Positions 33,101 through 47,230 of a DNA stretch of 64,000 bases are shown here, one piece after another. The translations under genes and the position numbers were made by a program. The notes below the pieces were generated by a model, which saw only the letters and a list, made by a program, of their open reading frames with translations, was not told the origin of the DNA and did no database searches. Position 1 is the stretch's first letter, and the number at the start of each line of letters is the position of its first letter. This stretch comes from Niebla homalea. Its lineage: Eukaryota; Ascomycota; Lecanoromycetes; Lecanorales; Ramalinaceae. The stretch covers positions 124,001-188,000 of the forward strand of contig JAHGAU010000003.1 in the NCBI GenBank assembly GCA_019925105.1. Direction: 5' to 3'.

Positions 33101-36100
33101 TATATAATAATATATTAAACCTTAGAATTTATTAATGAATAAAGACCTTTAATTAATTACAATTTTAATTAACGTATTATAACGTAATATAATTTCTTTA
33201 AAAAAAAGGTTTATTAATATAACGATATTAATTTATTTTATAACGGGGAAATATTTATGTATTTTTACATATTTATTTATAATTATTAAAATTAAATTAT
33301 AAATATTACCCTTAACTTTACTTATAAATAAATTAATAATAAAGTTTATATTAAGTTTTTTCTAAGGTATAACCGGTTAAGGGAATAAAGTAAATTTGCC
33401 GTAAAAACGGTAATATAATATTTTAATCTTTTAATAAATATTATACGTTTTAATATAATTATTAATTTAAGTTTTTAAACCGTTTTAATAATATTTATAG
33501 GTTAAAAGCTTATAAGTCTTTTCAACTTTAAAATAATCCGTTAATAAATTATTATAATACTTATTAATTAACTCTTTTTTAACCGTTTTATCCCGGGGGA
33601 TATATATATAGCTTTTATAAGTTATAAAGCTATTAAGATTAAATTTTTAAGTATTATTATAACCTTAATAAAAATATATTAACGTTACGTTATTATCCTT
33701 AATCTTATATATAAATATATTATTAACCTATAAATCCTTAATAAATAACTTAATTAACTTAAGTTCTTTATAAGGGTTTTTAAATAATTATTAAATTTCT
33801 TTTCGCGGAATAATAACTTAAATACTTCTTAAAATGAATAATAATTAATAATTAATAATTACCGTCCGCCAATCTTCTATTAACTTATTGGATTAAAGTA
33901 TAAACTTATTCTATAAAATAAATAATAAAATAATATTAAAAAGTAAAATTCCTTTATAGTTTAAACGTCTTAATAAAGGATTAATAAAATTTATTTTACT
34001 TTAATAATAAAATACTTTAAAGTTATAATTAATAAGTTTTAAGGTTTACTTAACTTAACGTGGATTTAACGTTAATTATTTTATAAACTTTTAAAAATTA
34101 TTATAATCTATTTATATTTAAATAGCTTTAAAGCTTTTTTTAAATAATATTATTATTACTTAAACGTTATAACGATAACGAGGAACTTTTAATTATATAT
34201 TTTATAATTTTATTTAATAAAGGTTATTTTTCTAGATTAATACGTAATTAAACGTTAATAACCCTTCTTAAACTATTAAAATAAGATACTTATAATAGTA
34301 AAATTAAATATATTAATTTTTACTTATACCCCCCGTTCTAAATTAAAATAATAAAGTAATAATACGTTAATAAATATCTTATAAAGTTAACGGAACGCCA
34401 TATTTACCGTATTATTTTACTTTAATAAGTTAGCCTTTTTTCCTTTTTTTATTGCCCTTAAATAAATTAATTAAAAGTTTAATTATCCTTAAATATTTAT
34501 AAATAAAATAATAATAAAAATTTAAAAAAAATTTATACTTCCCGGTAAATTTTTAAAATAAATTAATCCTTAATAATTTAAATATACTCTTAATTTATTT
34601 AAATCCCTTTAATAAAAACGATAAATTTTAAGAATTTTACTTAAATAATATTAAATTAATATTTCTTAAAGTTAACGTAAAGCTAGAATTAATAAAGTTA
34701 CTTAAAAATTTATTAAATATAACGTTAATAATCCACCGGATTCTTATTAAATATTAAAATATCGTTTAAATAAACTATATAAGTTATATTAATAAAACTA
34801 ATAAGGGTACAGTTAATATAAGCTTAAAAGGTTACCGGGGTATTAATTAACTTAAATAATATAATAAAATACTTAAAGTAATTATAATATATATAGAATA
34901 CCGTTTTTTATTTATCGCCGGACTTAATCCGTAATTAATAATAAGTATTTTTAAGGTTTAACTTAATAAACCGTTTAAAGTTATTTAACCGGTTAAGGGT
35001 TTTAATAATTAAAAATAATAAATATCGATTTTTAATTATAATCGTATTTAACCTATAATAATCGATATAAAAATAAAGGTTATCGTTTTTTTAAATATAA
35101 AAAGGATTAAAACGCTTATAAATAACGTTAAGTAATGAATTTAACCCCGGGCTATAATATCCTTAAAATACCGCCAGAGCTTTATTAACTTTACCCGAGA
35201 TAAATTATATAAGAAACTATATAATAACTTTTTATTATTTAAGTTAATAACGTAATCTTTTTATTTTAATTTAAATAAAATATTAATTATATTATTAAAA
35301 AAAACATTTATATATTTATTTAGCTCCTTCGGGATATTCCGGTTAATAAAGTCTTTTATTATATTTATATATATTAAATTACCTTAAGGGATTCATAATA
35401 TTTTTAAGCGTTCCGTTATTATATTTATATAAATAACTATAAAGATTTTATTAATCTCCGTTAAACTTTAATTAAAGTTATAAACGTTATTAATTTATAA
35501 TTTATAAGAATTAATTTTAAAATATTATTTATCCGTCGCCGGATTAATTATTATTTATAAAACGTATAAAATTAATAAATTAAGGATTATATTTGGATTT
35601 TCTTAATTAATAATATAACAGAATATTTTATATTATTTCTATTATCCTTAGTTATTAATCAAATAATATTATAATTAATAAACGTTATAATAAAAAATCT
35701 ATTTATTATTAAGAAAAGCCGTTTATAATAAAACGGTAAAAGTTAATTATAAGTCTTATTAAACCGTATATACTTATAAAATTAAATTTATTTAAGCTTT
35801 AATATTAATTAATATATTTAATAATTAAGGATTATTTTAAAAACTTATTTAACCCTTAATAATAAAAGTTAAATATACCTTTAATTATCTTTTTATTAAT
35901 TCCGACTTTAAGGTATTACCGGAGCTTTATCGTTTTTTAATACGTTATCCTTTTTATAAGATTTTATGTTTATTATTAAGATTTTATTTTATAAAACGGT
36001 AAGGTAATTGGATATATAATAACTTTTTCCGTAATATATATAATATTTAACGTTTTTATTTATTTTAAGGGCGGCGTTAAAGTTTTTAAATATAATTTTA

Positions 36101-37101
36101 CGTTTTTAACCGTAAAAATTAATTTTAATAAGAATATATATTAATTTTAAGCCGTTAAAATTAAATTTAAATACCCTATTTTTAAGGGATTTACCTTTAT
36201 TAATTTTTTAATTATCATTAATAATACGCTTTAAATTATTTTCTTATATAATTATTACTATTATAATATTATCCCGGGTTTTTAATACTTTATTAATTAT
36301 AAAGATTTTAATTTTAAGTTTTAATAAAAACTTTATAAAGAATATATAAATATAAAACTTATTTAATAATAATAATAAGTTTTTTTTATAATCTTTAAAA
36401 TATTATAAAATTATATTATTTTTTAATTAAAATATTATTTAATATCTTTAAACCGCTTATAATAAATAGGTTAATAATTCTCCGGATTAATTATTAAATT
36501 TAAAAGTTTATCCTTAAGTTTTTAATAACTTATTTTATTAATTTCCTTATTTAATAAGTTAAAGATTTTATAAAAGATAAACTTTAAATAAAAAATTATT
36601 TTTTTTCTTTTAATAAAGAAATACTTAAGATAAAATATAAATTATCGTTTTAAGTTAATAAATTATATTTAATATTTACCCTTAAACTTATTTTAATATA
36701 ACTTTAGTTTTTCCGGATAAAAGGACTTATTTCTACGGGGTAAAATAAAAGCCATTAACGGTACGTTATTAATATAAAGTTTAATAATAAGGTTAACGCA
36801 GAAGAGAATCTTAAAGTATAAATCCTTATATTACGTATTAACGTAATTAAATATATATTCTTAATAAGTATAATTTTTAACCTTAAGCCAGTTAACTTTA
36901 AACTATAGTTTTAAAAATTAAGCTTATTAAACCGTAATATTATAATAACGTTCTGCCGCTTTAATTTACTTAATTATAATAAAAAGGTTTTTAATTAAAG
37001 AATAAATATCGTTTTTTTATTTTAAGGTTTATTAAGTTAATTAAGTATTTATTATAACGGTAACGTTAAGTTTTCTCCTTAATAAGGAAGAAGAATTAGA
37101 A

Positions 37102-37434
37102 TATTAAATTAACTTTATTAATAATACGCCAACGGGACTAATAAAGGTAAATATAGAAAATATAACGTTATAATCTGGATATTTAAGTATTATTTTAATA
37201 AATAAATTAATAATAAAATTAATTCTTAAGGAACTTAAAAAGAATTAAGGCATAACCTTTACTTAAGGTAAAGGTAATAATTATTTCGCTTTACGCCTAT
37301 TAAACTACGGCTTATAAATAATATATATTAAGGCCGTTATTAAAGCCTTTTACCAAAGCCTAACGGCCTACCTTAACGCAGTAATATAACGTATTACTGT
37401 AACGCCGGCGCAGAGGTGGCGCTAGCTGCTAATA
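37102..37434. repeat. Element C right LTR
   Basis: 333 bp. The inner start is RIP-mutated (AATAATACGCC) and the outer end is preserved (GCCGGCGCAGAGGTGGCG). It is followed directly by the CCCTT duplication. Confidence 0.88.
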
Positions 37435-37439
37435 CCCTT

Positions 37440-37807
37440 TAGCCAACCCTTTACTATAATGCGGCGCCTAATACCCGTATGCCTAAGGGGTAATGGATTA
37501 TTAAGTTAACCACCCCGTCGTCCATAACCACTTATATAAAAGGCTCCGAAACCGTCGCAATTAAAACTCGGCTTACTAATAGTAAAAGTAAATATAGGTA
37601 ACCTTAATATATATTAATTTCTTAATAATTAAACGTCCTTATCCTTTTACTTTTATCGCGGTCCTTAACGTATTATCTATTTATTTATTACCTCCGGAAT
37701 TATTTATAATATTTAAGTAATATACCCCCCGTTACCGTAATAATATACGTAACTTCCCTTTAATACACTAAAAAATGCTTCCGCTATACTAAGAAATACT
37801 ACCGGAA
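37440..37807. other. Middle segment of the outer element between C and A
   Basis: About 368 bp of less mutated sequence between the two retrotransposons. It contains a TATATAAAAGGC box near 37535 that resembles a TATA element. Whether it belongs to the outer element alone or to another old insertion cannot be settled. Confidence 0.45.
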
Positions 37808-37980
37808 TGTCAGGGTACTGGAGTAGGTAGGTCCTAGTAATGAATGAATAATAGCTATGAAGGTAGCTATGATATAGGTGGTATATGCAAGTAAGGTGTG
37901 TGCGCCAAGACCCCCCGGGAGCTAGTCCTCATGGGGTAAGTAGGCCGAGCATGGGAGTAAGGCCACTTGGAACCATAATA
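37808..37980. repeat. Element A left LTR
   Basis: 173 bp, with a long near-identical core to the right copy (GTGCGCCAAGACCCCCCGGG, GTAGGCCGAGCATGGGAG). Its inner end is mutated (CCATAATA). Confidence 0.9.
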
Positions 37981-38335
37981 CGATCCCCCCCTTTATAACG
38001 GTAAACTCCTGTAAGTTACTTATTACGTTTACTATCATTAATACCATCTCCGGGGTAAGATATTATCCAGATAAAGCCCCGTATATATCGCAATTATTAT
38101 AATTAAGTATAATTATTAAGTATTAAAGATTACTTAAGATATATATTAAAAAAAAATTGAGAAAAAATCAATAAAAACTAAGTTGATTAACGTAATCTCC
38201 GATGAATAACCGGGTCGTATACTTTTTAGCTGAAAAAGGGCTTAGTATAAAATAAGTGGCTATTACCGTTATTACTATAGTTTTTTATTAAAGAATTGAA
38301 TACCCTTAAAGTAAATTTACTTATTAACGGGCTTT

Positions 38336-38481
38336 TGTTGGTGTATGGACCAAAAAGTGTAATAATGTATAAATAATAATTCTACCTAAAGGATGGAAGC
38401 ATCATAAGGATGCCTGTCCTCTACGTATAAAGGGTGTCCTATACTTATCAATGCTCCTATATATGTATATTATATTTAATA
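38336..38481. repeat. Element B left LTR
   Basis: 146 bp with the shared core AAGGATGCCTGTCCTCTACG. The outer start is intact and the inner end is RIP-mutated. Confidence 0.9.
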
Positions 38482-41400
38482 AATACCATTAAAAGAAAAA
38501 AGGTTATTGTTTACAGTAATATTTACCCTAATATATAAATATAAATATTAATGCTTAATAATACGTTATGCTCTCTATATCTTATGCTTTTATATTAAAA
38601 TTTTACCCAATTTTACGGGGGCGGCCGCGATTATATTTAAGACGGAGCGTATAAAGAGTATTAATAAACGATAAGGGTATTGCTTCGGTAAATATTAATA
38701 ATCGCGATAAAATAAATCTACCACGGTAAATAATAATAACGTTATTAAATTCAGGATATATAATATAGAATTCGCGTAATAAGTTTAAGTATAACTTTAA
38801 TAACGGAAGTTTACTATTATATTTTATATTTTAAGTAACTTATTTAACTAAATATTTACCGTTTTTTTCCTTATAAATAATTCTTTTAATAATATATTCT
38901 TCTTTATTCTCGGAATTAACTTTAAGAGTAAACGGCGTATTACGGTTAGGTTATTTATTAAAAGGGTTTTTTATTAAGTTATTAATTAACTTTAATATAT
39001 TAATTAAAATAATTAATATTATCTTTATATTAACGGGCAATTTAAGCTTATATACGAGGTAATTAATTTTCTTAATAATAATAAAAGATCCGGCGTATTA
39101 TTAATATAGCTTATAATTTTCAATACCGGGGATATTATATTTATAATATAATTTTAAATAAATTAAATTATTAATATTAAATTAAATTAATTTATAATTT
39201 TAATTATACCGGAATTTAATTATTATTTATATAAATTCTAATAAGTCTTATGCTTTTTTACGATTCTATAATTAAAATATATCGTACTTAAAAATTAAAG
39301 AGGTTATTAAAAGGTTTAAAAGGTTATAGATATTTATATTATAGTAAATTTTATTCAGAATAAATTTAATTAATGTTAATTTTAAATTATTTAAGATACC
39401 TTAAATATATAAAATAATATTTATCCAGCTATAATCTAAATATATAATTATAAAATAACGTAATATGATCTTAACCGTTTAATTAATCCTTTTTAATTAA
39501 TTATTAATTTAAGGGTAATATACGTTAAATATAAAAATATAAGTATTTATTTCTTTAAATATGGATTTCTAAAATATAGAAATAAATTTATAATCTCTAT
39601 TTAATATAATATTAGAAGGAATTCCTTATCCTTATTTTATTAATTCGGTTAATAGTAATTTTACCTAATTATTAATTTTAAATTTAATATTATTAAGAAG
39701 TAAAAATACCCGTTTAAAGAACTTATTAATAATAATAAGGAGTATATCGTAATTATATTAATTTAATAAAGCGATAATAAAATCTATATAAATTATATAA
39801 AAGATAATTAATAAGCTTAAAATTAATTAAAGTGATCTATAGGGTATATATTTCTTAGTTTAATTTAGGCTGTATTTAAGGTAATATACGATATATTTCC
39901 GTAGCTATTTACTTAACTTAAATAAATATATTGAGTTTATTAATTTATTATAAGATCGGTTAAAGCCACTATATAATAAATTATTATATACTTATTAAAA
40001 GATTGTTTTTAAGTTTATTAAATATATATAATTATAATAAATAATTAACGGATTTTAAATTATAAATAAAACCGTCCTTTAATATAAAGCGTAATTTGGT
40101 TTTTATATTTTATAAATTTAACTTTTCCTTAATTATTAAGACTTTCTATAATCTTATTTATATTTTATTTTTTATATATTTTTTTTTAATTTATTCTTTA
40201 AATTTATTTAAAATATAAATATAATAAAGAGCAATTAATTTATTATTATTTACGTTATTGAGAATTCCGATTTTTATAGATAAAGTCTATATATTATTAA
40301 TTAATCGTAAAAATACGTTAAGAATAATATTTATTAAACCCGATTTATAACGTAATAAAATATTAAATATTAATAAATATTATAACGTATAAATTAAGCG
40401 GAAATTAAGTTTATTAATTATGGAGGTTTTTAGATTTATTTATTTAGAAATACCGATAATTATATTATAATCCGTAAAAATTATATAGTTAAATTTATAA
40501 TAATTTATTTTAATTAAGTATTTAATTTTACGTATAATCCAGATTATACTTATAATCTTTAACTCCGTAAGTTAATAATTTTTCTTAATTATATTTAAGC
40601 TTCTATTAAGGAATATTATTAATTATATTTTATTATGCGTAATTTTTAATAAATCGTTAATCTCTATAATATTATAAGGTAACGGGTTATCCTTAATATA
40701 ATATATTATAATTATAATATTTAATTTTTTTAATATATTAATATCGGTAAATAAAGGCCGATTAAAATTATAATATATAAGAAACGACGGTTCTGAAAAT
40801 ACGTTTTTTAAATCCTTAAAAGTATAGTCCTTTTTTAAGTAAGTATAAATTTAATTTAAGATATCCTTTATTTATGGCGTAAACCCGTATACTTTAAATT
40901 TATTTTTCTTAAATCTATAATAAGGGAGGTTTTATATATATAAAGTAAAGTAATACGTTAAGCATAATTCTTTATTCCGGTATATAATTAATTTATAAGA
41001 CCAAGGAAAACTTTAAAGTCTTTTAATAAATCGGGAAATTTAAAATTTTATATAGCTTTAATTTTATTATTAAGCGTAAATATCCTTAAAAAATTAACTT
41101 ATTAATTAAACAGCTTAATTATAAAGTAACCGATAAATAATTTTATCGGTAAAAGGTTTACGTATTTATCTTTAAGAATTTAAAAGATTTAACGTAAATA
41201 AATAATATACTTTTTTAACGAATAATTAAAAATAATTATATTATTTATAAATATTCGCGTAAAATCTTATATTAAACGTAATATATTATTTATTTATTTT
41301 TATATATATAAAGGATTACCTTTAAAACTTATTAATATAACCAAAGATTCCTTTTAACCTTTATAAGAAATAATATAGAGTTTATATTAATCGGATTTAT

Positions 41401-44400
41401 GTATAAGAAATTAATAAAAATAACCACGGGTATCGATTACGGTAATATATTTATAACCTATAATTAAAGAAATCATTTTTTATTATAATAATAATAAGTA
41501 TAAATCGGAAATCGCAATTTTATTAAGTAACTGAATATTAATTATAATACGGCTTTTACGTCCGTTTAAGGTATTATATTAAATAATAAAAGTAAAATAT
41601 AAAAATTCTGTAAATTATATAAATTAATATAGCTTACCCTTATTATATATTTTATTTAAAACTTAATTTATAACCTTTTAATCTTTACGCTTAATATTAT
41701 ATACTTTCCTAAGTTTAATAATTATATTAAATTAAAGGTTAATAAATATATATTAATTTTCTGGAATATTAATTATAATATTATTATTTTTAAAGATATT
41801 ATTAAATTCTTTAACGATATTATTTAATTAAACTTACGTATTTCCGTTATACGTATAAATCTTAACGTTATTAAGTAAAACCTATTTTTTATAGTTATTA
41901 ATTTATAATAATTAATCTAAATAAGTCTTTAAATAATTAAAAGTTATAAAGATTATTCCGGAAAATACGAGGATTAATATTATTATTACGGTAGCTTTAT
42001 AAATTTATAACTTGGATTTTTAAGTTCTTTATCCGTAAGTAACGAGTAATATTAATAAACCTGGGACTATTATATAGTAAAATTACGGGGGTAAATCGTA
42101 TAAAATTCTAAGTCTTATTTTACGTAATAAGTTAACCTTTTAATTAATATCGTTTTTAATTTAAACGACCGATATTTTTAAGTTAATAATATATATAAAT
42201 ACGCCACCTCGGAATCCAAGATTATAAGATAATATTAATTACGGTTTAAAAATAAAATCCTAGGACTTTAATAATTCTTTTAAAGTCTTTTTTTTTTAAT
42301 ATATAATTAATACTTATACCATATTATAAGTTAAGATTTAAGTTTATTACTTTACGTGAATTATACATTATAGTTACGTTACTTCCTTTATAAAGGTAAT
42401 TACCTTAATATTTATATTTTTATAAATACCGATAATATATTTTTAATTATTAAAATTAATTATTATTTTATTAAGAATTATAATATTAATAACGATTAAA
42501 ATATTAATAAATAAATTATATATTAAATAAATTTTAATTGTGATTTTTCTTAAAATAAATATTATATTCTTTTCCCTTAAGAAGAATAAGTTAAGTATTA
42601 TAAATTTATTAATAGTTAATTTAAAATTATTAACGTTTATAACCGGAATTAACTTAAATAATTTTTAGATTTTAGAATTTAAATTTAAAATTTAAAAGAA
42701 TATAATATTATAATTAATAATTATAATAGGGTACCCGTTATTTATATAGAAGTCCATTACGGGTAAATTGGGGGCAAATTGGACTTTACCTATAGTATAT
42801 TAATATACCTTAAAGGTAAAACTTATAAAGTATATACTCCTTATTACGGTAAAGTTAATAATTATAAGTAATACGTTATTAATTTACTAAACTTACGTAT
42901 ATTAATTATCGACGGATTAAATCCGTTAATTTAGCGGAGGGGCCTTAAGAGTACCTAAGTTTACTCTTTTTAATTTTTAATAATTATATTTAAAATAAAT
43001 AAAAAGTTTATTTCATAATAAGTACTTTAATACGTATTTAATATATTAATAATATATAAGGAATTAATATACGAAATATACCTCTTTTATAATAGGATTA
43101 TTATTATCTTAAAATCCTTTTAATTCCTTTTTATTAAGTAACGTATTCTTTTTTTCTTTATCTTTAAATATAAAGGCTTAATTGGCTTTCTATTTTATAC
43201 GGCGTATTTAATATTTAAAATCGGACCCTCTTTTTAAGGGTTTTAATTTTTTTTGGCTTAACGTTAATATTTTCTTTTATAATATTAAGGGCAATTACCG
43301 CTATCCTTTTTTTTAAGGGTATATATTATAAGCTTTATTTTATTTATACGCTTAAAAGGATAACGTTAATAATTAAAAAAAAAAATTAACTTCTGAATTT
43401 TTTATGAAATTCCGGTTACCTTAAAATAACGTACTTATTCTATAATTTTACGGATATATTTACGAAAGTACGCGATATTTAATAATATAAACTTATTAAC
43501 TATATTTAAATTTATTTATAAGCTTAAGGTAATTATTAATAATAATAATTATATTTAATAATTATAAATCCTATTAAAATTCTAAGTTTAACTTACTATA
43601 AATAAGTGTAAATTAATTTTAAATATTATTAAAATTTAATATATATATAGCCCGTAAAATAATTTACGTATATTCACGGGGCTTCCGGTTCCGAAAAATA
43701 TTATTTATAATATATTTTTTAATAACCAGAATATTTAAGCCGACTTATTAAGGTAACTTAAATTTAACGATAATTTAAAAAGTTTATTTAATTAAACCGT
43801 TATTATATTTAATAAATCGTTTCTTAGTATTTAATAACTTTATAATATATTACTTTAAAGCGGTACCTCTTAAGTATAATTATAAGTTATTCCACAGTAA
43901 TTATATATCCATTATTTAAGTAATATCCTTTAATCGATCAATAAAAATATATATATCCCGGAAAAAAGTATACTTTCCGGAATACTTAATTATAAGAGTT
44001 ATATCGGAGGACTTATTTTCATAAAAAGGGTTAAAAAATCTAACGTTACCGGGATTAAAATTTATTAATCGGTTTAACTATAAGCCTTTTATTAATTATA
44101 TTATATTATTAAAAAGAAAAAATAAATTATCGTTAAGATTATTTTACTATTAACCTTATATAATAGCGGGAATTAATTCTTAAATTATACCCCGTAATTA
44201 TATTATTTGCTTTTTAGTAAAACCTATTATTTTTAATTAATTAAGCGGATTAATAAGTTAAATAAAAATTACTTCTTTAATAAAAGTACCTTTTATTTAA
44301 TATAATAAACCTAGGTTTAATAAACTTAAATTTAATATATTAAATTTATTAAGCTCGGATTCCGGTTTAATACTTAAAGCCGGAAAGGAGTATTATAGTA

Positions 44401-45101
44401 TTAACGCTGATATAAAAAGTAAATCTAATAATTATTATAATAATAAAAAACTATCTAGTAAAAGTAATAATCTTACGGTATTAAGTTTCTAAGGACTTTA
44501 ATTATATTAACGTAATTTAAACCTACCTAATTTTATTAAGGTCGATAATGATTTATATAATAATTATAACGATAATAGGGTATCTTTAAAATATAGTAGA
44601 TTACGTTAAAGTATTAAAGGATTTAAAATCCAGTTTTTAAAAATTAAATTAAAAGAAGTAATAGGTTCTATAACTTTAAAAGATTTTAACCAAAATAATT
44701 TGCTTACGGTAAATATAGTTTTTAAGTTATTTAATCGCTAATTATTCTTAATTATTTAAGCGACTTTTTCCGAAGTTAAGTATAAAATAGCCGCGGCTAT
44801 TAAGTTATTGGATTTTAGTAAAGCGTTTAATTAATAAATTAAAGTAATAATATTAGAATCCGGTAATACTTAAGAAACCTATAATATATATATTTTTTCT
44901 ATAGTACCGTCTTTAATCTTTCTTTAAAAATGTTTAAAAGTGAATTAAAGGCGGTATTTTAAAGGATATAAGGTTAATACCTTTAATATTGCTATAAAGG
45001 AAGTATCCGCTATAGTTAATAAACTGATGCTTTAGTTCGTATTAGCGGATCTTGTAATATACGTTAATATAGTATTAATATAAGTAGCTATTGCTATTAT
45101 T

Positions 45102-45247
45102 TATTAATATATAAATCAAAAAGTATGATAATATATAAATAATAATTCTATTTAAAGGATGGGAGCATTATAAGGATGCCTGTCCTCTACGTACAAAGGG
45201 TGTCCTATACCTATTAATGCTCCCATGCATGCATGCTGCACCTAACA
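45102..45247. repeat. Element B right LTR
   Basis: 146 bp. The inner start is RIP-mutated and the outer end (CATGCATGCATGCTGCACC) is preserved. GCTTT follows. Confidence 0.9.
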
Positions 45248-45252
45248 GCTTT

Positions 45253-46805
45253 TTAAGTATTACCTTAGTTTTAAACATCCAGGAACTTCTTAACTTTATT
45301 ATATAAAAGTAATACAGAGTTACTATAGGGTGTTCCTTCATTATTTAGCTTATAATTAGGCTTAAGACATTTAAGGTATAACTTACGTTATTTTATTTTA
45401 ACTTTAAAGTAATTTAAATACTTATTATTATATACTTTAAACTCGTTTTTATTAATCTCCTTAAAATCGTTATTATTACCCCGTAATATTTAAGTTAATT
45501 AAGGTAACTGAAACCGATTTTAAAAGCTTATATTCTTAATTTAACGTATATTAAAATTGCATTAATATAAATAACCGATAAACTAGCGATATAATATAGG
45601 AATAAAGCCGTTTACAATTTAATAACGGAGCTTTAAAATAAAAAGCTTACGTAAAATTAAGATTTTATGAAAATTTAAATAACTTAAAAATATAATTATA
45701 ATAAAGAACCGAATATAAAATTTATTAAAAGTTTTATTCTTCTTCTTTTTCCTTATACTGAAGTCTAATAAATAAAGTTAAGTATTATAAACCGAGATTT
45801 TATTATAAATATTAAATATATTATTTAAATCTTTAATTATTTAAGCCAATAAAGTATATAGGTCGTTAAAAAGTAAATCGGCTTAAGCTTTAAGTAAATC
45901 GAATATATTATCTTTATAGTAATTATGTATATAATCCATTTTATCCGTTTCAGACGTAAAGAAGATTATACTTTAACGGAATTTTAAGTCCAAATATAAT
46001 CTCCAATTATCCCACTGCTCTTTTTAATTACGGAACAGTGGTATATCTAGGTATTTCTTATTTACTCCTTATATAGGGATAGATCCGGGTTATAAGGAGT
46101 ATTATAGAGTAGGTGGAGTACGCGGGTTACGTAATATAAGTGATTTTTTGATCTTCAGGATTAAGGCTTTAATACCGGTAATAACGTCTTTATTATCTGA
46201 ATCGTAAATATTTTATATAGTTTCCTTTTTAATAATATTATTAAGCTATTCTTTAAGCTTAATAATTTAAGTAATAAGTTTTACGTTCTGGGTGGTAAGC
46301 TTTTTATTTTGAAATATAAGTTCTTTATTATTATTTTAATAAATGTTTTAAAACCCATAAAGACAAGTAAGTATAATATTAAATTATTAATTTATTAAAT
46401 TCAATTAAGATTGGAAATCCGTATTCATAATAATAAGGTTCTGGATTTATTAATATAAATTTCCTCATAATAAAGGTAAAACGGTATCGTCCTTTTCCAG
46501 ATCTAAGTTATAATTTAGGTTACTTATAGTATAAGTTTGAGTATTAATTTAAGTATTATAATATAAGTATTAATATCGTTTAATTAGTTAATTAACTAAG
46601 TTAATTAATTAATTATTTAAGTATTAATTAATTAATTAGTTGATTAATTAATTAATTAATCAATTATTTAGATTAATAAGGCTCTTTAATCTACTACTAA
46701 GTGGCTTACGTTCAGCAGTAGCCCGTTATCCCTCGCGATAGGGTTTTTGGCCTTATTAATTTAACTACTATAACGTCGCAGTATAAGTACGGATAGCTAT
46801 TATTA
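45253..46805 (-). other. Interior remnant of element A
   Basis: About 1.55 kb between the B insertion and the right LTR of A, probably the 5' leader and gag part given minus orientation. It is mutated beyond protein recognition. Positions 46585-46675 are a run of TTAATTAA palindromes. Confidence 0.5.
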
Positions 46806-46978
46806 TATTAAGGTACTAGAGTAAATAGGTCTTAATAATAAATGAATAATAGCTATAAAGGTAGCTATAATACAGGTGGTACATGCAAGTAAGGTATGTG
46901 CGCCAAGACCCCCCGGGAGCTAGTCCTCATGGGGCAAGTAGGCCGAGCATGGGAGCAAGGCCACTTGGAACCATGACA
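46806..46978. repeat. Element A right LTR
   Basis: 173 bp. The inner start is RIP-mutated, the outer end CCATGACA is preserved, and the CGGAA duplication follows. Confidence 0.9.
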
Positions 46979-46983
46979 CGGAA

Positions 46984-47107
46984 TTACTGAATATACCCGC
47001 AAAAAAAGGGTGTATATGCAGGGAATTTAAGGGTGTATATACAGGGGAACTGGGGGCGTATATGTATATCCTGGGGGTGTACGTGTATATGATCCCTTGT
47101 TAAAGTA
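46984..47107 (-). repeat. Right subterminal repeat arm of outer element
   Basis: Inverted partner of 29447-29568, with about four units of the 23-bp degenerate repeat (GGGTGTATATGCAGGG, GGGTGTATATACAGGGG, GGGGGCGTATATG, GGGGGTGTACGTGTATATG). Confidence 0.8.
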
Positions 47108-47230
47108 TGCTATTTTCAGGTCGATAAACCCCGTTCGATAAGGCCGGACTCACCCAGTAAGGAAGGTCAAAAATGAAGCTTTAAGTATACCTGTAAGGGC
47201 AGTATCATACGTACTTAAAAGCCCGACACT

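Larger units (their letters stand above)
29808..37434 (-). mobile_element. LTR retrotransposon C (Ty3/Gypsy relic), 7.6 kb
   Basis: Two 333-bp LTRs (29808-30140 and 37102-37434) flank 6.96 kb. The 5-bp target-site duplication CCCTT is at 29803-29807 and 37435-37439. The LTR starts TGTTAGAC (left) and TATTAAAT (right, mutated) and ends ..TAATA from an original CA. On the minus strand at 34744-34775 the reverse-transcriptase box reads VYLNDILIFNK, a YLDD box with one Asp mutated to Asn by G-to-A. It is preceded by FKLINTPVTF, from the LTNAPATF motif. That fixes Gypsy type and minus orientation. Stops and missense throughout rule out activity. Confidence 0.88.
38336..45247 (-). mobile_element. 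LTR retrotransposon B (Ty3/Gypsy relic) nested in A
   Basis: Two 146-bp LTRs (38336-38481 and 45102-45247) are flanked by the target-site duplication GCTTT (38331-38335 and 45248-45252). The left LTR starts TGTTGGTGTATGGACC; the right has TATTAATATATAAATC, differing only by G/A and C/T. The right LTR ends CACCTAACA and the left ends TTTAATA. On the minus strand near 41200-41260 the frame reads FINNIIIFNYSLKKY followed by IIYLR and ILKDKYVN, recognisable as the Gypsy reverse-transcriptase YxDD region with both Asp turned to Asn. The element is 6.9 kb and dead. It must be younger than A, into which it inserted. Confidence 0.87.
37808..46978 (-). mobile_element. LTR retrotransposon A, host of nested element B
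   Basis: Two 173-bp LTRs (37808-37980 and 46806-46978) carry the target-site duplication CGGAA at 37803-37807 and 46979-46983. The LTR begins TGTCAGGGTACTGGAG (left) or TATTAAGGTACTAGAG (right) and ends CCATAATA or CCATGACA. Just inside the left LTR the plus strand reads CGATCCCCCCCTTT, which on the minus strand is a polypurine tract next to a 3' LTR, so the element probably runs on the minus strand. Only about 1.9 kb of its own interior remains besides element B. The superfamily is not determinable from what I can read. Confidence 0.85.
29669..47230. other. RIP-mutated AT-rich island without coding capacity
   Basis: Composition changes abruptly near 29.7 kb to TA-dominated sequence with no open frame of 60 codons on either strand. 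TpA is very frequent and CpA rare, while CpG survives (AACGTT, CCGG). This is the expected product of C-to-T change in CpA by fungal repeat-induced point mutation. Paired LTR copies differ almost only by C/T and G/A, which supports RIP over general drift. Confidence 0.9.

Noticed and set aside
29808..37434. Interpretation of the AT-rich island as a centromere or mitochondrial insertion
   Set aside because: LTR pairs, target-site duplications and RT relics explain the sequence; mitochondrial genes are not seen.
29669..47230. CRISPR array or prokaryotic element
   Set aside because: No regularly spaced repeat-spacer structure, and all genes are intron-containing and fungal.
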